Positions 1-11,494 of a stretch of 64,000 bases of DNA are shown here, in pieces. The notes under the pieces were generated by a model that saw only the letters and a list, made by a program, of their open reading frames with translations, was not told the DNA's origin and made no database searches. Each line of letters starts with the position of its first letter. The first letter of the stretch is position 1. This stretch comes from Tetracladium setigerum. Its lineage: Eukaryota; Ascomycota; Leotiomycetes; Helotiales. The DNA lies in contig PZJY01000012.1 of NCBI GenBank assembly GCA_031472005.1, positions 1,116,001 through 1,180,000 of the forward strand, written 5' to 3'. Made by a program: the position numbers and the translations under genes.

Positions 1-712
1 GCAGGCATTGCAGTTCTCGGACACGCCCCCAAAAGTGGTGGATTGATCCGTCCCAGTCTAGCGGACGGATCGACGGGCCAGCCACACCACACAAGTGTGT
101 GTGTGTTCTTCAACAGCAAGTTCTTCAGCAGAATGGTTGAGTAGTGAGGAGTTGAGTCTTTGATACCACATCCGGAGTTGAGGATAATCCTCACAATGAA
201 GGATTGTAGATCTCTATCTCTTCTGGAGATCTACATCTGGGGTAAGTAAACAAAACATTACCACCACCACCACCACCTCACCCAGTGTGAGATCCCGAGA
301 AACGAGCCGTTGGGAATAGTGCGGGACCAATTAACTCTGATCCTCCTCCTTGAACCCCCTCGGCAGCTTGCCTGCATTGGAACACGGTCACATTCAGGCC
401 CCTGTCGGCGTAGCGCTGGTTCTTCGCTGGGACGAATTATCCCAGTCAGCTCCCAGCACCCAGCATGCCGGTCGCCTGGAATTTTAAAAGGTATGCTTGC
501 TGCCTCCGACCCGATACCAAGTTGATGGGTCCCTTTTCCAACACCCCAAGTGCCGCCGACTACTCTTTGTCCTCTTCTCGATCACTTCCTCTGGCCCCCC
601 TCTCTCCCCCCTCTGCCCTATGAAAGTGTAGCCGACCTTCAACGTCACACAGCTACTACGACGACTACTGCTACCACTACCATCAGGAAACACTGAAGAG
701 TGGAATTCCAAG
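1..712. other. Upstream region of the methyltransferase gene, no gene seen
   Basis: No convincing coding region. The stretch holds a short GT run near 100-112, a CAC/ACC-rich run near 260-278 and a pyrimidine-rich segment at about 590-690. The last of these is what one expects of a fungal promoter and 5' leader just before the ATG at 713. Confidence 0.6.
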
Positions 713-2170
713 ATGGCCGAAGGCGCGGGTGCTATAACGCCGGTTCGTTCTATTCGTCACTTCGAGAACAAAGAGTCTCTGGCTGCTGCACTTACTGATT
801 CTCACAACCCACAGAGTAATGATAGTGGATCAGGGAAGCTCTCAAGATTCGACTTGTATGTTGCTAGTGTCATCTTTGGTCATTTATTGTCAAGTGTTGA
901 TCTCAATTAGTCCCGGCGACTCTGCCTCCATCAATTCGAGTATCACGAGCTACCGCGTGGAGAATGGACGACGCTATCATGGCGACGGAAACTACTGGTA
1001 AGTTGTCTTGTAACAACGACCTGGCTAGTCAAATTCAATCCAATAATCTCATCGAAAAACAGGGCGCCGAACGATGATATCCAGAACGATAACCTCGATG
1101 TCAGGTAGGTGGTCATTCTCTGATCTGATGACGTGAGTGAAAGTTAGCAGTCACTCACCCCTCACAGCCATCACCTCTACACCCTTATGCAACAAGGACG
1201 CCTTCATCTCGCCCCTCTCGAAAAAGACATTAAGCAGGTCCTAGACATCGGAACTGGAACTGGAATCTGGGCCATTGATTTTGCCGATGAGTATCCGGAC
1301 ACGGCAGTTTTAGGTACAGACCTATCGCCCATACAACCGGCTATGGTTCCACCTAATTGCGGATTCATCATCGAAGACTGCGAAGTGGATGAGTGGGAAT
1401 ATGGTCCTGATTTCTTTGATTACATTCATATCCGGACTATGTTTGGGTGTATCAGGGACTGGGACGCTCTCTACGCGAAAGTGTACAAGTAAGGACGCAA
1501 CCGAAGCCGTGGTGGGGGGAAGGCAATATTGACCGATTCTAGACACCTCAAACCTGGAGGCTGGATAGAACATCACGAAACTTCTCCGAAAATACAGTCT
1601 GATGATGAAACCGTGTTACCAGACTCTCCCCTGAGAAAGTTTAGCGAAGTACGACCACAGTCCTCTTCATTGCACAAGCACTAATGTCAAATCAGATATT
1701 CAAAGACGCAAGTGAAGTCATGGGCTTCCCTTTCCTTCTACTTGACAACATGAGACAAAGAATCGAAGGCGCAGGTTTCCAGAGTATCGAAGAGTACGGC
1801 CTCAAAGCACCACTTGGAAGTTGGCCAGCGGATCGAAGGTTAAAAGAGATTGGAGCCTGGTGCGAATATGCTTTTCTAACTGGGCTTGAGGGATGGGGAA
1901 TGCAGGTTTTGACAAAATACCTTGATGTGTGCTTTTCTTCCCCCTCCTGCTTTACCATCGACAGGAGTTGTGCTGACGATGTCTCTACAGTGGACTCCAA
2001 ATGAAGTTCAACTTTTTCTGTAAGATTCCCTCGAGCCCGTCCTATGCTATGCTATGCAATACTCTACTAACTGTGACTACAGAGCAGGAGTGCGTGCAGA
2101 GGCAAAAAACAGAAGGATACATTCATACTACAACATCACAGTCGTTTACGGACAAAAGCCGTACGCATGA
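713..2170 (+). CDS. LaeA-like SAM-dependent methyltransferase
   Basis: Eight exons: 713-855, 911-997, 1063-1104, 1168-1488, 1543-1648, 1696-1926, 1991-2019, 2083-2170, giving 348 residues. The N-terminal block (YRVENGRRYHGDGNYW) is typical of the large fungal LaeA/TAM-like family. The class I methyltransferase motif I, VLDIGTGTGIWA, starts near residue 115, and an acidic post-I segment (GTDLSPIQP) follows. The C-terminal WTPNEVQ...VVYGQKP block also fits the family. Such proteins are predicted to move a methyl group from S-adenosylmethionine; the acceptor is unknown for most members. LaeA itself regulates secondary metabolism, but there is no biosynthetic cluster here, so this is more likely one of the many paralogues. 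All introns are short (54-65 bp, one of 47) with GT-AG ends. Confidence 0.88.
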
Positions 2171-5094
2171 GTTGCCTAGCAGCAGCAGTCGCTAAAACAA
2201 CATACCAACCATATATTATGATTTCACGACGTTTTTCTTCCCTCCAGCTCTCGCAATTGTATTATGGTATATTAAGACTTTATTCTTTGTATGCAATACA
2301 AAATTCTACTACTGAAAAACTCCCATCCATATCTCGTCGTCTATTAGATTGCTGCTCACAACCAAAAAACAAAAAAAAAACATTCGCCGTCAAACACTGC
2401 CACTTCGGAATGCAGAAGAACTTCGCAATCTCTCTCTGTCTCTCTTCCCTCTCTAGGTACCTACCCATCAAATTATTCACGCCCAAATTACTCCTCCTCG
2501 ACTCTCCCACCGCCGTTCCTCTGACGCCCATTCCCATCCTCCCACTTTCACAAACACATCACCAGACTACCTGCGGAGTACCCTAGCCTAGGTACCTCCT
2601 ACCCTACCATGCCCTGCCCTGCCCTGCTCTATTAAACCCTACCAAACCCCCATTCCTTCACCATCCCAGTCCGTAAATGCCGTCGAATTCTAAATCACAT
2701 CATTTTGCATCACTCCAAGCTCACAAAGTGACAAACCTAGAACAAACCCCATCCTCACCTTCCCATTTCGTTCTTCGTACGGAGCAATGTCGTATCGTCT
2801 GGTTTTCGATCGTTTCGTTTCGTGTTTTTTGTTTGGGCTGCTGGTCCACCACCCACCAACCGTGCAATCCTAGTCCAGCCTCTGTCCGCTTCTCTTTCTT
2901 CTTCGCATACTCCGTCGCGTAGCTACCCAAGCCGGCCCTGTCTCCTGGGGTCAGTTAGAGTCAGGATCAGGTCAGCAATCGTAATAAATGATTTTTGACA
3001 TGGATGATCGGATCCAAGACCCAGACCAGATTTCCATCAATGCCCCTCCCTGCCTTCTTCTTTTCTTGGGGCCCGAGGGACTTCAGCAGTGGTAACGGTA
3101 CTTCACTTCCTAACGGTGGTGCAAAAGCAACCACGTACGAACGCTAGAAGAGAAACTCCATACACCTGTCATGCCTGTCATATCCGTCCCAAGACTCAAG
3201 GACAAGCAAGGAAGGTCCCTCAAGAAAAGAAAAACCGTTCCATCACTCCCAACCTCCTCCTCCCCACAAACCAACTCTTGTGCTTGTTACACAGCAGCAA
3301 GGCGGCGCCGCTGCGGGTCGGCACGAGACCCAAAGACCACAACCCAGACCCAGACCAAAAACAGACCCAGGAAAATTTAAATAGCTCAAAAAAGACGCAA
3401 TTATTTGTAACAAAACCATTGTTTTGTGTCGCGGATAAATAAGTAATGTAAATGCAAAAACCTATGGAGAATTTTTGGGGGCTAAATGATGCAGGATTTG
3501 ATCCTCGATAGGTGAGGTGGTTAGATAGCCTATCTCCTACAGACAACATACAGTCCGATTTCTGCGTCATCTCTGTGTGGAGTTAGGGAATAGGCACATG
3601 ATACTAGATATGTATGGCATTGATGCGGTAGTTGTCATTAATGATAATGGGAATGAAGATATAGACAAGGGCTGACATCTATAGAGAATTGAACATAACA
3701 TCACATTGTTACAGTACTGTATCCGATCGTATCTCCGGTGTTTGAATGTTTCTTATCTTCCTTGCTTCCTTGCTTGCTTGCTTGCGTGCGTGCTCGATTG
3801 ATTGATCTCACCATCTCAAAATCACCAGTCTTACAGTCTCCCAATCTCCATGTACAGTACCAAATCCAACTATCCTCGGACCTAACACTAACGCCAACAG
3901 CCAGAAATGATCAACAATTTAATCGCCGAACCATACATGAGGTTGCCGTTTACAGAACGATTTTTGATACCCGATATCCAACGCAGCGTAACCCAACCTC
4001 TTATCCACAACCAACCAAACTACATACCAATCGGAGCATCAACCCCAAGAATGGAAATTGTGTCCATCGCTTTCCTCGGATTCGGGATATGCACAAAAAT
4101 AGGTAATAATGGTAATGACCGGAAGCTATTCGTTAATTGTTAATAATCCGTAGAGATTTTATCCCTCATTTGATACTGTTGATCTTGAAAAGAGAGAGAC
4201 TTGAGCAAGGGAAGAGTACAGTAAGAGAGGAGACAAGAGGATGCAACAGTCCCATGTGCACTCTTATGTTTTGGTTTTCCGTTTTCTAGTGGGTGCGGAG
4301 AGTACAACGGTACCTCGTTAATTAGGTGGAGTAAATGCGAGGAATCATTTGTGTCTTACTGACAATGATGGTTAGGCTTGCGAGGGTTTTATTTAGGTCT
4401 TAGGGTACGAAGTATGGGGTATGATTGGAATTGTAAAGCAGGAGGGTCTGAATCTGAATCTGAAGGTGAGATTTTGTATCCGGGCTTTGCTCTTCGGAGT
4501 ATTTTTTTCCTCTCGAAGGATCCTTCCAAGGTACAAGGTTATGAAGCCTACAAGGCAAGGACTAAGGAGGGAGGGAAGGAGCAATTGCCGAACCGGGAAT
4601 CGAGAGGACATTAATGCCGGATTTTTGGGGGGGGGGATTAAATTACATTTACGATAAAACAGAAAAACCGAAAAAGTCGAAAAGTTGAAAAGTTGATAGA
4701 TGATTCTGTCAAAAGTGCGCGAAAGAATCGAGACATAAACAAATTGAAATAATCGACATTATCCATAAACATGATTCTTGAGATTTTTAGTAGGCACCGA
4801 GGTACAGTCCACAGATATTCAACCCTACAGTGTAATATCAATTCTTGATTTAGATGTTTACCTATGCTCGAGTAAGCAGCCAGTAAGAGAGCATGAACAT
4901 TGTGACCTCAATCATTACTTCTCAATTGAGATATATGTCTGCGCCACGAAATATAACATTCATTCTCGCTGACAGAATTTCGGTCGCCTTGTTCACTGAA
5001 CACCCTCTCATACCTCTCCACACTTTTGTTTAGAACTTTTCCCTACCTAGCCTAACTATCATCCTATTTACAAGAACCCATCGCCTTCCATTCC
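2171..5094. other. 2.9-kb intergenic region
   Basis: No ORF here looks like a protein family. Contents: a pyrimidine-rich run at 2400-2560; CCCTG/CTACC repeats at 2596-2640; a CTTG microsatellite at 3763-3785; a TACTCCGT word at 2908-2915 and CGTACGGAG at 2776-2784. At 4661-4705 is an A-rich stretch with repeated TCGAAAA/TTGAAAA words, related to stretches near 9.35 and 16.3-16.5 kb. The 3' ends of the two flanking genes face each other here, so most of the stretch is probably terminator and spacer. Confidence 0.55.
3763..3786. repeat. CTTG microsatellite
   Basis: CTTGC/CTTC units, about five in a row, grading into GCGTGCGTGC and then GATTGATTGATC. It is a simple-sequence repeat in intergenic DNA with no visible function. 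Confidence 0.7.
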
Positions 5095-6536
5095 TCAAAG
5101 ACACTGCGAATACCACTCATTGAAGAACTTGCAAACCAACGGCGGCGCACACACAAACGGCCCAGCCCAAATCCCACCAGCGCACTGTCCCCACTGCGTC
5201 TGCAAAGCTCCCCCAGCACTCGTAGTCCTACTAGCCGTCGTCGTTGAGCTCGTTCGTGAAAGCGTCGTGCTAGCCGTCGTTACCGGTCGTGTAGTTGTAG
5301 TCGTGCTCAAAGTCGTTGAGGTTCGTGTGCTGCTGCTAGTTGTAACAACGCGCGAGGTGGTAGTTGTGCTGCTGCTTGTGCGAGATGAAGTGCTGACGAT
5401 GGGACCGGGTCGGCCGAAACAGTTTGTGCCGGTGCATTTTAGGTCGAAGAAGTTGAGGACTGTGTCGGTGTGAGTTTGGACGTTATGATCAACGCCGGTG
5501 GCGTTGATGGCTTGGTATTTGTCGCCGAAGATGTATGTTGTCCCTGGTTAATTGAGTAGATTAGTATGATTGATGGTGCTGCTGTGAGGTTTGAATGGAA
5601 AGGGTGTGACACGTACAGTTGGGGTTGGGGGTGTTGATGAGGGTAGAGATGGGAGTTGTGGATTGGCCTAGCACGGCTGTCCATTGCTTGATTTGCTCTT
5701 CGAGGTTTTGTGGGTAGACGACGGTGTCTAGGTTACCATGAATGGATTGCATCTTTGGACGCCACCCAGTGCTGTGAGAAATACGCGTTAGATAATTCCG
5801 GAGGGATAGGGAGACAGATGAGTTCTTACTATCCAGGATACGCGGCTTCGACAATAGCCTTCCACTCAGCACCAGTATGCCTGATTTGACCAGTGGCACA
5901 GGCATTACTCCAGTTTGCAGTTCCTCCAACATCAGAGTAGCAACCGAAAGGCACACCAGCCCAAGCAGAACCAGCAGCAAAGATATCAGGGTACGCTCCT
6001 AACAAAACGTTCGTCATCATGGCTCCGGAACTGGTACCCATGCTGAAAACACGGTTGGGGTTGGCAGCGTATCTGCTGATAGTCCATCTCACCATCGACG
6101 CGATGCCCAACGAGTCACCACCAGCATCGTGTTTGAGGGTCTCTGGCGAGGAGAGATCCCAGCACTTGGATGATCGAGGGGTTTCGGGGAAGATCATGAT
6201 GTAGCCATAGGTGTCGGCATTTGTTGCGAGTTGCGTTCCCTGGAAGACTGATTGAGCAGTTCCAGTGCACCAATCTGTGGTGAATTAGAAGACATTCGAA
6301 GAATCTGGGGTATCTAGATATAGCCCAAGAGAATATCTGCGCTTTGTAATTGAATTGTACGTACGGGGATTCACAAGAATAGGAGCATTGGGTTGGAGGT
6401 TGGGTGGGAGGTAAATCCAAAACATAACAGCATTGGGATTTGGGCCAAAGTCTTCCGTGATTTGAACAATGTTTCCAACTGCGCATAGGGCTGCTGGCAC
6501 CACCGCCAGAGAGGCGAAGAGAGACTTGAACAACAT
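5095..6536 (-). CDS. axe1: Secreted acetylxylan/feruloyl esterase (CE1) with CBM1
   Basis: Exons on the minus strand: 6536-6365, 6274-5830, 5771-5617, 5543-5095, giving 406 residues. Residues 1 to about 19 form a signal peptide (MLFKSLFASL, then VVPAALCA). A PHB-depolymerase/CE1-type alpha/beta hydrolase follows, with the nucleophile elbow G-T-S-S-G at 137-141 (Ser139) and a late VDHNVQTH segment that probably carries the catalytic His. A Ser/Thr-rich linker leads to a C-terminal family 1 cellulose-binding module of about 35 residues with WGQC, WAGP, four cysteines and YSQCL. Such enzymes remove acetyl (or feruloyl) groups from xylan outside the cell; the substrate cannot be settled from sequence. 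The first ATG in good context is at 6536. An upstream in-frame ATG at 6569 would bury the signal peptide. Confidence 0.92.
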
Positions 6537-7100
6537 TTTGAGAGAAGAATAACAACCAAAAGTAGACACAGATCAACAGAAGGAAACGAGAAAACCTGGG
6601 GAAGATTGGAAAGATATATTGTGGCCTCGGAGCAAGGGAAGCAATAATGCCCAAAAGGCCATTCATTTCATATATTGTATGGGTCCAGCTTGAGGCTGTA
6701 GCGAGAACTCGAACGGCCCTACTATCCATATGATGTAGGAACAGAAAATGACACTGCAAGCAATTTGTATACAGGAACCAAGACCAAGTTTAGATTAAAA
6801 CTTTAGATTGAACCCCGCCAATTCGCTCCCGGCAGTTACAGGCAGAACTTGCCACTTCGAAAGTTCAAGCTTTCAGATCGGAGAAATTGGGCTCGCACGG
6901 CTCGCTAATTGCTGAAGCATGAGTAGGAATAACAAATATGGACGATGAAACTTCCTTAGAACTGTTGTAACATGACAGAATAAATTCAGGAACAGGATCA
7001 AAAACGACGATGGGTTGAGGAAAGTGTGATTTGGCTTCTGAAAAGAAACGGAACACGTTGGTCCGACCAGCCTATAAATATCCGGGTAATCTGCAGAACA
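6537..7100. other. Promoter region of the esterase gene
   Basis: This is the presumed 5' region of the minus-strand esterase gene. TATATT/ATATAT stretches occur at about 6612 and 6668. A TATAAATA box-like word on the plus strand lies at about 7074, on the wrong strand for the esterase. No gene is supported. Confidence 0.45.
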
Positions 7101-7340
7101 CTAAAACCCACACAAATCCGGAATTGACTGCTCCAAATAGTCGTTCTCCACTGGAAGACTGACGCAAAGCAGCGATTTCAGAAGAAAGGAAGGTAGAGGT
7201 CCAGGACCGGAGGCGAGATATTGCAAGACCCGCGAGACCCGAGTTGAGGGGTAAAAGCTTCCCCGCAAAGATAGAAAGGAATAGGTAGCTGCAAAAGTCA
7301 AGGCGGTAGACCAGAGAATATGCTTGAAGTGATCAGACAT
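7101..7340 (-). CDS. Possible small protein of unknown function
   Basis: An uninterrupted ATG-started frame of 79 residues. The N-terminus (MSDHFKHILWSTALTFAATY) contains a hydrophobic stretch that could be one membrane segment or a signal anchor; the rest is not recognised. It lies just downstream of the AP-2 mu stop codon and upstream of the esterase, so it could also be chance ORF in 3' UTR or promoter DNA. Confidence 0.25.
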   Translation of the reverse strand: MSDHFKHILWSTALTFAATYSFLSLRGSFYPSTRVSRVLQYLASGPGPLPSFLLKSLLCVSLPVENDYLEQSIPDLCGF

Positions 7341-7441
7341 TTATGGTATATGAAACCCTCGAATTTCCCTGACGCCTTCAATGCAATCTACCAATATGCC
7401 GTAATCGCTTTGTTCCTGAACGCCACATACCCCGCAACGGA

Positions 7442-8850
7442 TTAAAATCTGGTAATGTCAGTAAGCTTTCTGAAGAAGATTCGATGTACTGACCGTATTT
7501 CATATGACCCTGCTCTTGTCATATATCTTACCCACTTGACACTCGAGTAATTGCTCTTCTCAAACACCTTCAAGTATCGTACCAGCAAACCAGAGCTTGT
7601 AAACATCAACAAACTAAAGTTTAAGCTCAATGGCGGCCGTGACCATGCCTTTTGGTTGGTCATACTCGTCAGGGTAGCTTCGGCGCTCAGGATGAACTCG
7701 TTTTGACCGGTGAATCGAGGGATCTTCCATACAATGTTGTTCTCACTTGGCTCATACTTTGCTTTGCCTTGTGTACACTTCTCCGTAATCCTTGCAGTGT
7801 TCAGTGGTGTAGGAACCCGAACAACCACATTTGTAGCAAAGAGCTTGCTTCCATAGTTGGCACGAATAGCGATGCTGTACTCGACTTTGGTCTTGCCCAC
7901 CTCCGTAACAATTGCTTGGACCTTGAAAGGCAGATTTACATTTTCGGTGGCCCGATATCGCATCAGCTCAAACTCGCCATCTGGTGGAATGAAGGAGATG
8001 ATCCTGTCTGTGTCGAATTTTCCCAGCTTCACACACTGGTGAAATTGGCAATCCTCAAGAGTAACACTTCCTGCCGCAGCCTTTGTTGCCTTTGTGCCCA
8101 TCTTGTTCCCAGATGGCAGAGATGATAAGCTGTCGCCATCCAGTAGTAGTCGGTCATTGAGTCCAAATTTACATTCCGGCGTCCCAGTAAGGTATGCACG
8201 CATAACAATCTGCCCGTTGACATCTGCTCGGAGAACAGTTCCTGTGGCGGACATCAAAAGATTGACGTCTTCAATAACATCCACAAATGCCTCATTTTTC
8301 CGGTATCTTACATCTGCCTTCCTCCATGAGAGTGCTCCAGTTGCCTGCATGGTAATCTTCGCCGAGTCTTCCATTGTGCGCTCTGATTTCACTCCTTCTG
8401 TGGTAATGTACATCTTGAGGGTATCGGTCTCGGTGTTTTGGGGATATCCGAAGTCCAGAATTTCTGTATAAAGCTTTAGTAACAATGTGCGAGCTTGCAA
8501 GAGCTGTACTGACCATCCAAAAGCTCATATACCAACACAAAGTTGTTCTTAACCGCCTCCTCGTCGAATTTCCCAAAGTATCCCTTCCCCAGCGCCGTCA
8601 GCCGGTAGAGGAACTCAAATACGAGCGCTGCATTGGCGTTGCTTTTCGTTATCGCGACAAGGTAGATGTTCTCATGCTTGACATGGCTGAAGGTTGTACT
8701 TCCTAATGTCAAAATTGGCGATCGCACGGAGGCATTGGAAATGACCTGGATGCGGAAAACATCAGCAAGCCGTGGTCTGCAGTCGTTCCGGAAGGCACGG
8801 AAAATGAGGTTTTCGCCCTTCTGATTGAAGATCAATATGCCTGACAGCAT
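7442..8850 (-). CDS. APM4: AP-2 clathrin adaptor complex, mu subunit
   Basis: Exons 8850-8514, 8463-7494 and 7448-7442 give 437 residues, the normal length for the family. Residues 1 to about 140 form the longin-like mu domain (ILIFNQKGENLIFRAFRND, then HVKHENIYL, FEFLYRL, NNFVLVYELLDEILDFGYPQ). The mu homology domain follows and ends in the standard VRYMTRAGSYEIRF. The protein recognises YxxPhi sorting signals and PtdIns(4,5)P2 at the plasma membrane during clathrin-mediated endocytosis. The wording fits mu2 rather than the Golgi mu1. The last exon encodes only the final part of Arg plus Phe-stop. The intron before it (7449-7493, 45 bp) is a multiple of three and stop-free, so it is easy to miss in annotation. 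Confidence 0.93.
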
Positions 8851-10075
8851 CCTGGCTGTGAGATGGAATGACCTGAAGGTGTGAGGTGAGGTGGGCGTAG
8901 AGAAAGGAGGCGGCGAGAGGGGGAATCCTTTGTTGTCAGATGCGATTAGATGTGCTCAACGGCGGTCTCGTAGTCTTGGCATCTGATGTCCAGAACCCCT
9001 GTCCTGTATTGTAAAATTACAATAGTAGCCTCGCGTAGACGACGACGACACTGGGAGAGACCTTTGCAATATCAGATGGGTTAATTTATGGAAGGATTGT
9101 AAAATCTTACGATAAGGTAGACCGGTGAAGAAAGCTGTCACGAAGTTGATTTTAGCCTCTGCAAATGATATCTATGTGTTAAGATTCCATGAGTACGAAG
9201 TACGTGAGATTGCTTTCTCTATTTTTCTTTATATCGCACACTTCCGTTTAGCTTATATTATTACACTCTCTTTATCTAATTTATCTTGTTTAACTATTTT
9301 TATAATTTTATAATTTTTTGACTTTCCTCCTCTTCTACTTTTCATTTTTCTACTTTTCTACTTAATTCCTCGACCTTCCTGCTTTTCGATTTTTCAACCT
9401 TTCAACCTTTCAACGTAATAAGTAAAGAAAGGGTTACGCGAAGAACCGTATAAATTGACCGACTGTATGGTTGGTGTGAATGGTGGCAGTAAATACCAAG
9501 AGAAAGGAGGCTGCTTACCTTTTCTGTGGCACAGGTGTTCATAACGATAATTTTTAATAAGAGAAGAAGGAAAAATAATGTATAAAGGTATTACATGTAA
9601 TTATTAGGTTATTTTGGTGAAATAGATTTACTAGAAGCCGGGGGATGCAAAAGTTTACCCTTTGTTGCTTTCAGTCAGGACTTCATCTTTGCCGGCACGT
9701 TCAAAACTCATCTTATGTTGCCCCATTGACCCAACGAAGACTTTGCGACAGACAGATCATTGTTCTCAGTAGCTCAGTGATCTTTCCTCTTTCTAGATCG
9801 TACTGGTGCTTGCCTACTTCTGGTGTGCCATTTCTGGAAACCTCGTCTGAGTTACTACCAAAGGACTCTATTGCAGGTCGACACTTCAGCAGATTTTCTT
9901 CTTAGGCAATTCGGATTAAAACCTACCAACCATTTAACACGCAGCCCCCACTCCCTCAAGCTACAGAAGAATATATCATTCACCAGAGCATTCAAGCAGC
10001 ATGTCTCCCATTATACTTTCCAATCATCCTGTCAACGGAAGCCTTTGGTGACCGCGTCTCTTGTGGCAAAACCCC
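8851..10075. other. Intergenic, partly AT-rich
   Basis: The first part is the promoter of the AP-2 mu gene. Positions 9190-9330 are strongly AT-rich. Positions 9330-9425 hold a pyrimidine-rich mirror of the A-rich TCGAAAA/TTGAAAA repeat seen at 4.7 and 16.3 kb. The ORFs in 9645-10060 show no family features. An upstream ATG at 10000 opens a 17-codon frame that stops before the next gene. Confidence 0.5.
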
Positions 10076-10972
10076 ATGATCTCCCAAACGCTACATTATC
10101 AACCAAAACTCGTCTACTTTGATGTGATCATCAATTTATTTGTCTTCCTTTTCTATTCGGTCTGGGTCCCTCGACAATGCCTTATGCCAAACATACGTCT
10201 GGCATGGTCCGAGAACGGGCGTTCACGCCGACGAAAATTGCTCAGTGACCTTCTCTGTTTGCCGATCGAATTACGAGATGCTGAAATCGATAAAAGATGG
10301 AGAAAGATGACCACACCATCGAAGAAATGGTTTTCTCGAGCACATGGGAATATGATATTCCAGGTTTTCCGTCGCTGCGAGACCAAAGCTTTGGAACAAC
10401 TCTACGAAGCAAAGGATAGAACGCGAACTCTGATGTTACTAGCATTCATCGACGCTACAAGACTAGGCAGTGTCAAAACGTTTGAGCTCCAGAATCATAT
10501 TATCGCGGTTCTCGAATGTTGGGATGCGAAAGGAGCAGCGGGCAAAGGTCTCGGGGCGGAGAAATTGTCCTACCACCCAGAATTGGAATTGATTCATCAA
10601 GGACAACATGAGAGAAGGCTAAAAGAGGAAGCTTTGGCTAGAAGATATCAGCCTGGATTGCTGCAGATGCTCACAGGCGATATAGCTCTACCATCTGCGT
10701 TCACTTGCACACAGCTGGGCTTTGTGGAATATGGCCCTAGCATCGATCGTATGAGAGCGATAATGGAATCCCCGGATGTGAGGTATTGGGGTTGTGGTCA
10801 TCCGAGATTGGAAAATACATTTCTCTGGGCAATCATTTTCATTGAAGCATTTTATGTCTTCCGCACTCTGTTCCTCTACCCTCAGAACCTACTCTATATT
10901 ACCTTGAACGGCCTCGGTGCGGAGTATTTCGGATTCCCATATTCCAGAATAATTCTGGCTTTCATGGAATAA
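10076..10972 (+). CDS. Hypothetical protein, unknown function
   Basis: A single uninterrupted frame of 298 residues from the ATG at 10076. An alternative start at 10184 would drop a hydrophobic N-terminal segment (residues about 14-32, FDVIINLFVFLFYSVW). The centre is basic and helical, with many Arg, Glu and Leu. A second hydrophobic stretch (FLWAIIFIEAFYVF) lies near residue 260. I do not recognise the family. The length and even composition argue for a real gene, possibly a membrane-associated, lineage-limited protein. A 5' exon may be missing, because the start is in a weak context. Confidence 0.6.
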   Translation: MISQTLHYQPKLVYFDVIINLFVFLFYSVWVPRQCLMPNIRLAWSENGRSRRRKLLSDLLCLPIELRDAEIDKRWRKMTTPSKKWFSRAHGNMIFQVFRRCETKALEQLYEAKDRTRTLMLLAFIDATRLGSVKTFELQNHIIAVLECWDAKGAAGKGLGAEKLSYHPELELIHQGQHERRLKEEALARRYQPGLLQMLTGDIALPSAFTCTQLGFVEYGPSIDRMRAIMESPDVRYWGCGHPRLENTFLWAIIFIEAFYVFRTLFLYPQNLLYITLNGLGAEYFGFPYSRIILAFME

Positions 10973-11494
10973 ACTTTGATTGCGTTGCGCCCTCTGGAAC
11001 GCATGCTACTTGCAAATCAGGTCGTGCGTTTCGGTGAATAATAACGTGGTTGATAGTGAATAAATGGTAGTTACAGGCGGCGATCAGTTTAATACCAACC
11101 ACCACTATGTATTTTGCACAAATTCAAGATTCAAATTGCAAAAGAGTAAATGCTCGGAATGCTCTGCACATTATCAAATCAAGTACCTCATGGTGACGAT
11201 GAGTTGTAGAACACATTTAATTCTATGTCTACTTATTCAAAGATGAAGCCATCCTGGAGAAGCAAGTTGCCATGTTAGATGATTTGTGAAACCGTCATCC
11301 AATTTTGCCTGTGACTCATCGATCATTCTGATCGCTTGCTCTGTCGTATCTATTCGGTTTTTCCAAGTGACGGCTTCTCACTCATACCCATTCATTTGAC
11401 GTGTCTTGGCTCGGAACTTGGGGTCGTCTTCTCAGCCCTTGAAAGCCGTGCCGTATTTGTTACAACTGCATTTCTTGTCTCCTTGTCAAGAATT
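10973..11494. other. Convergent 3' intergenic region
   Basis: This lies between the end of the unknown gene on the plus strand and the stop codon of ELP3 on the minus strand. It is AT-moderate, with no gene or strong motif seen. Confidence 0.5.

Noticed and set aside
3484..3541. tRNA-like T-loop (GGATTTGATCC region, minus strand GGATCAAATCC)
   Set aside because: No full cloverleaf could be folded around it: the acceptor and anticodon stems do not pair. At best it is an eroded tRNA-like sequence.
5120..5473. Valine-rich plus-strand frame
   Set aside because: Antisense to the Ser/Thr linker and CBM1 of the esterase; its composition is explained by the linker codons.
6865..7056. 63-codon minus-strand frame upstream of the esterase
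   Set aside because: It has no ATG start and no features; it lies in the probable promoter.
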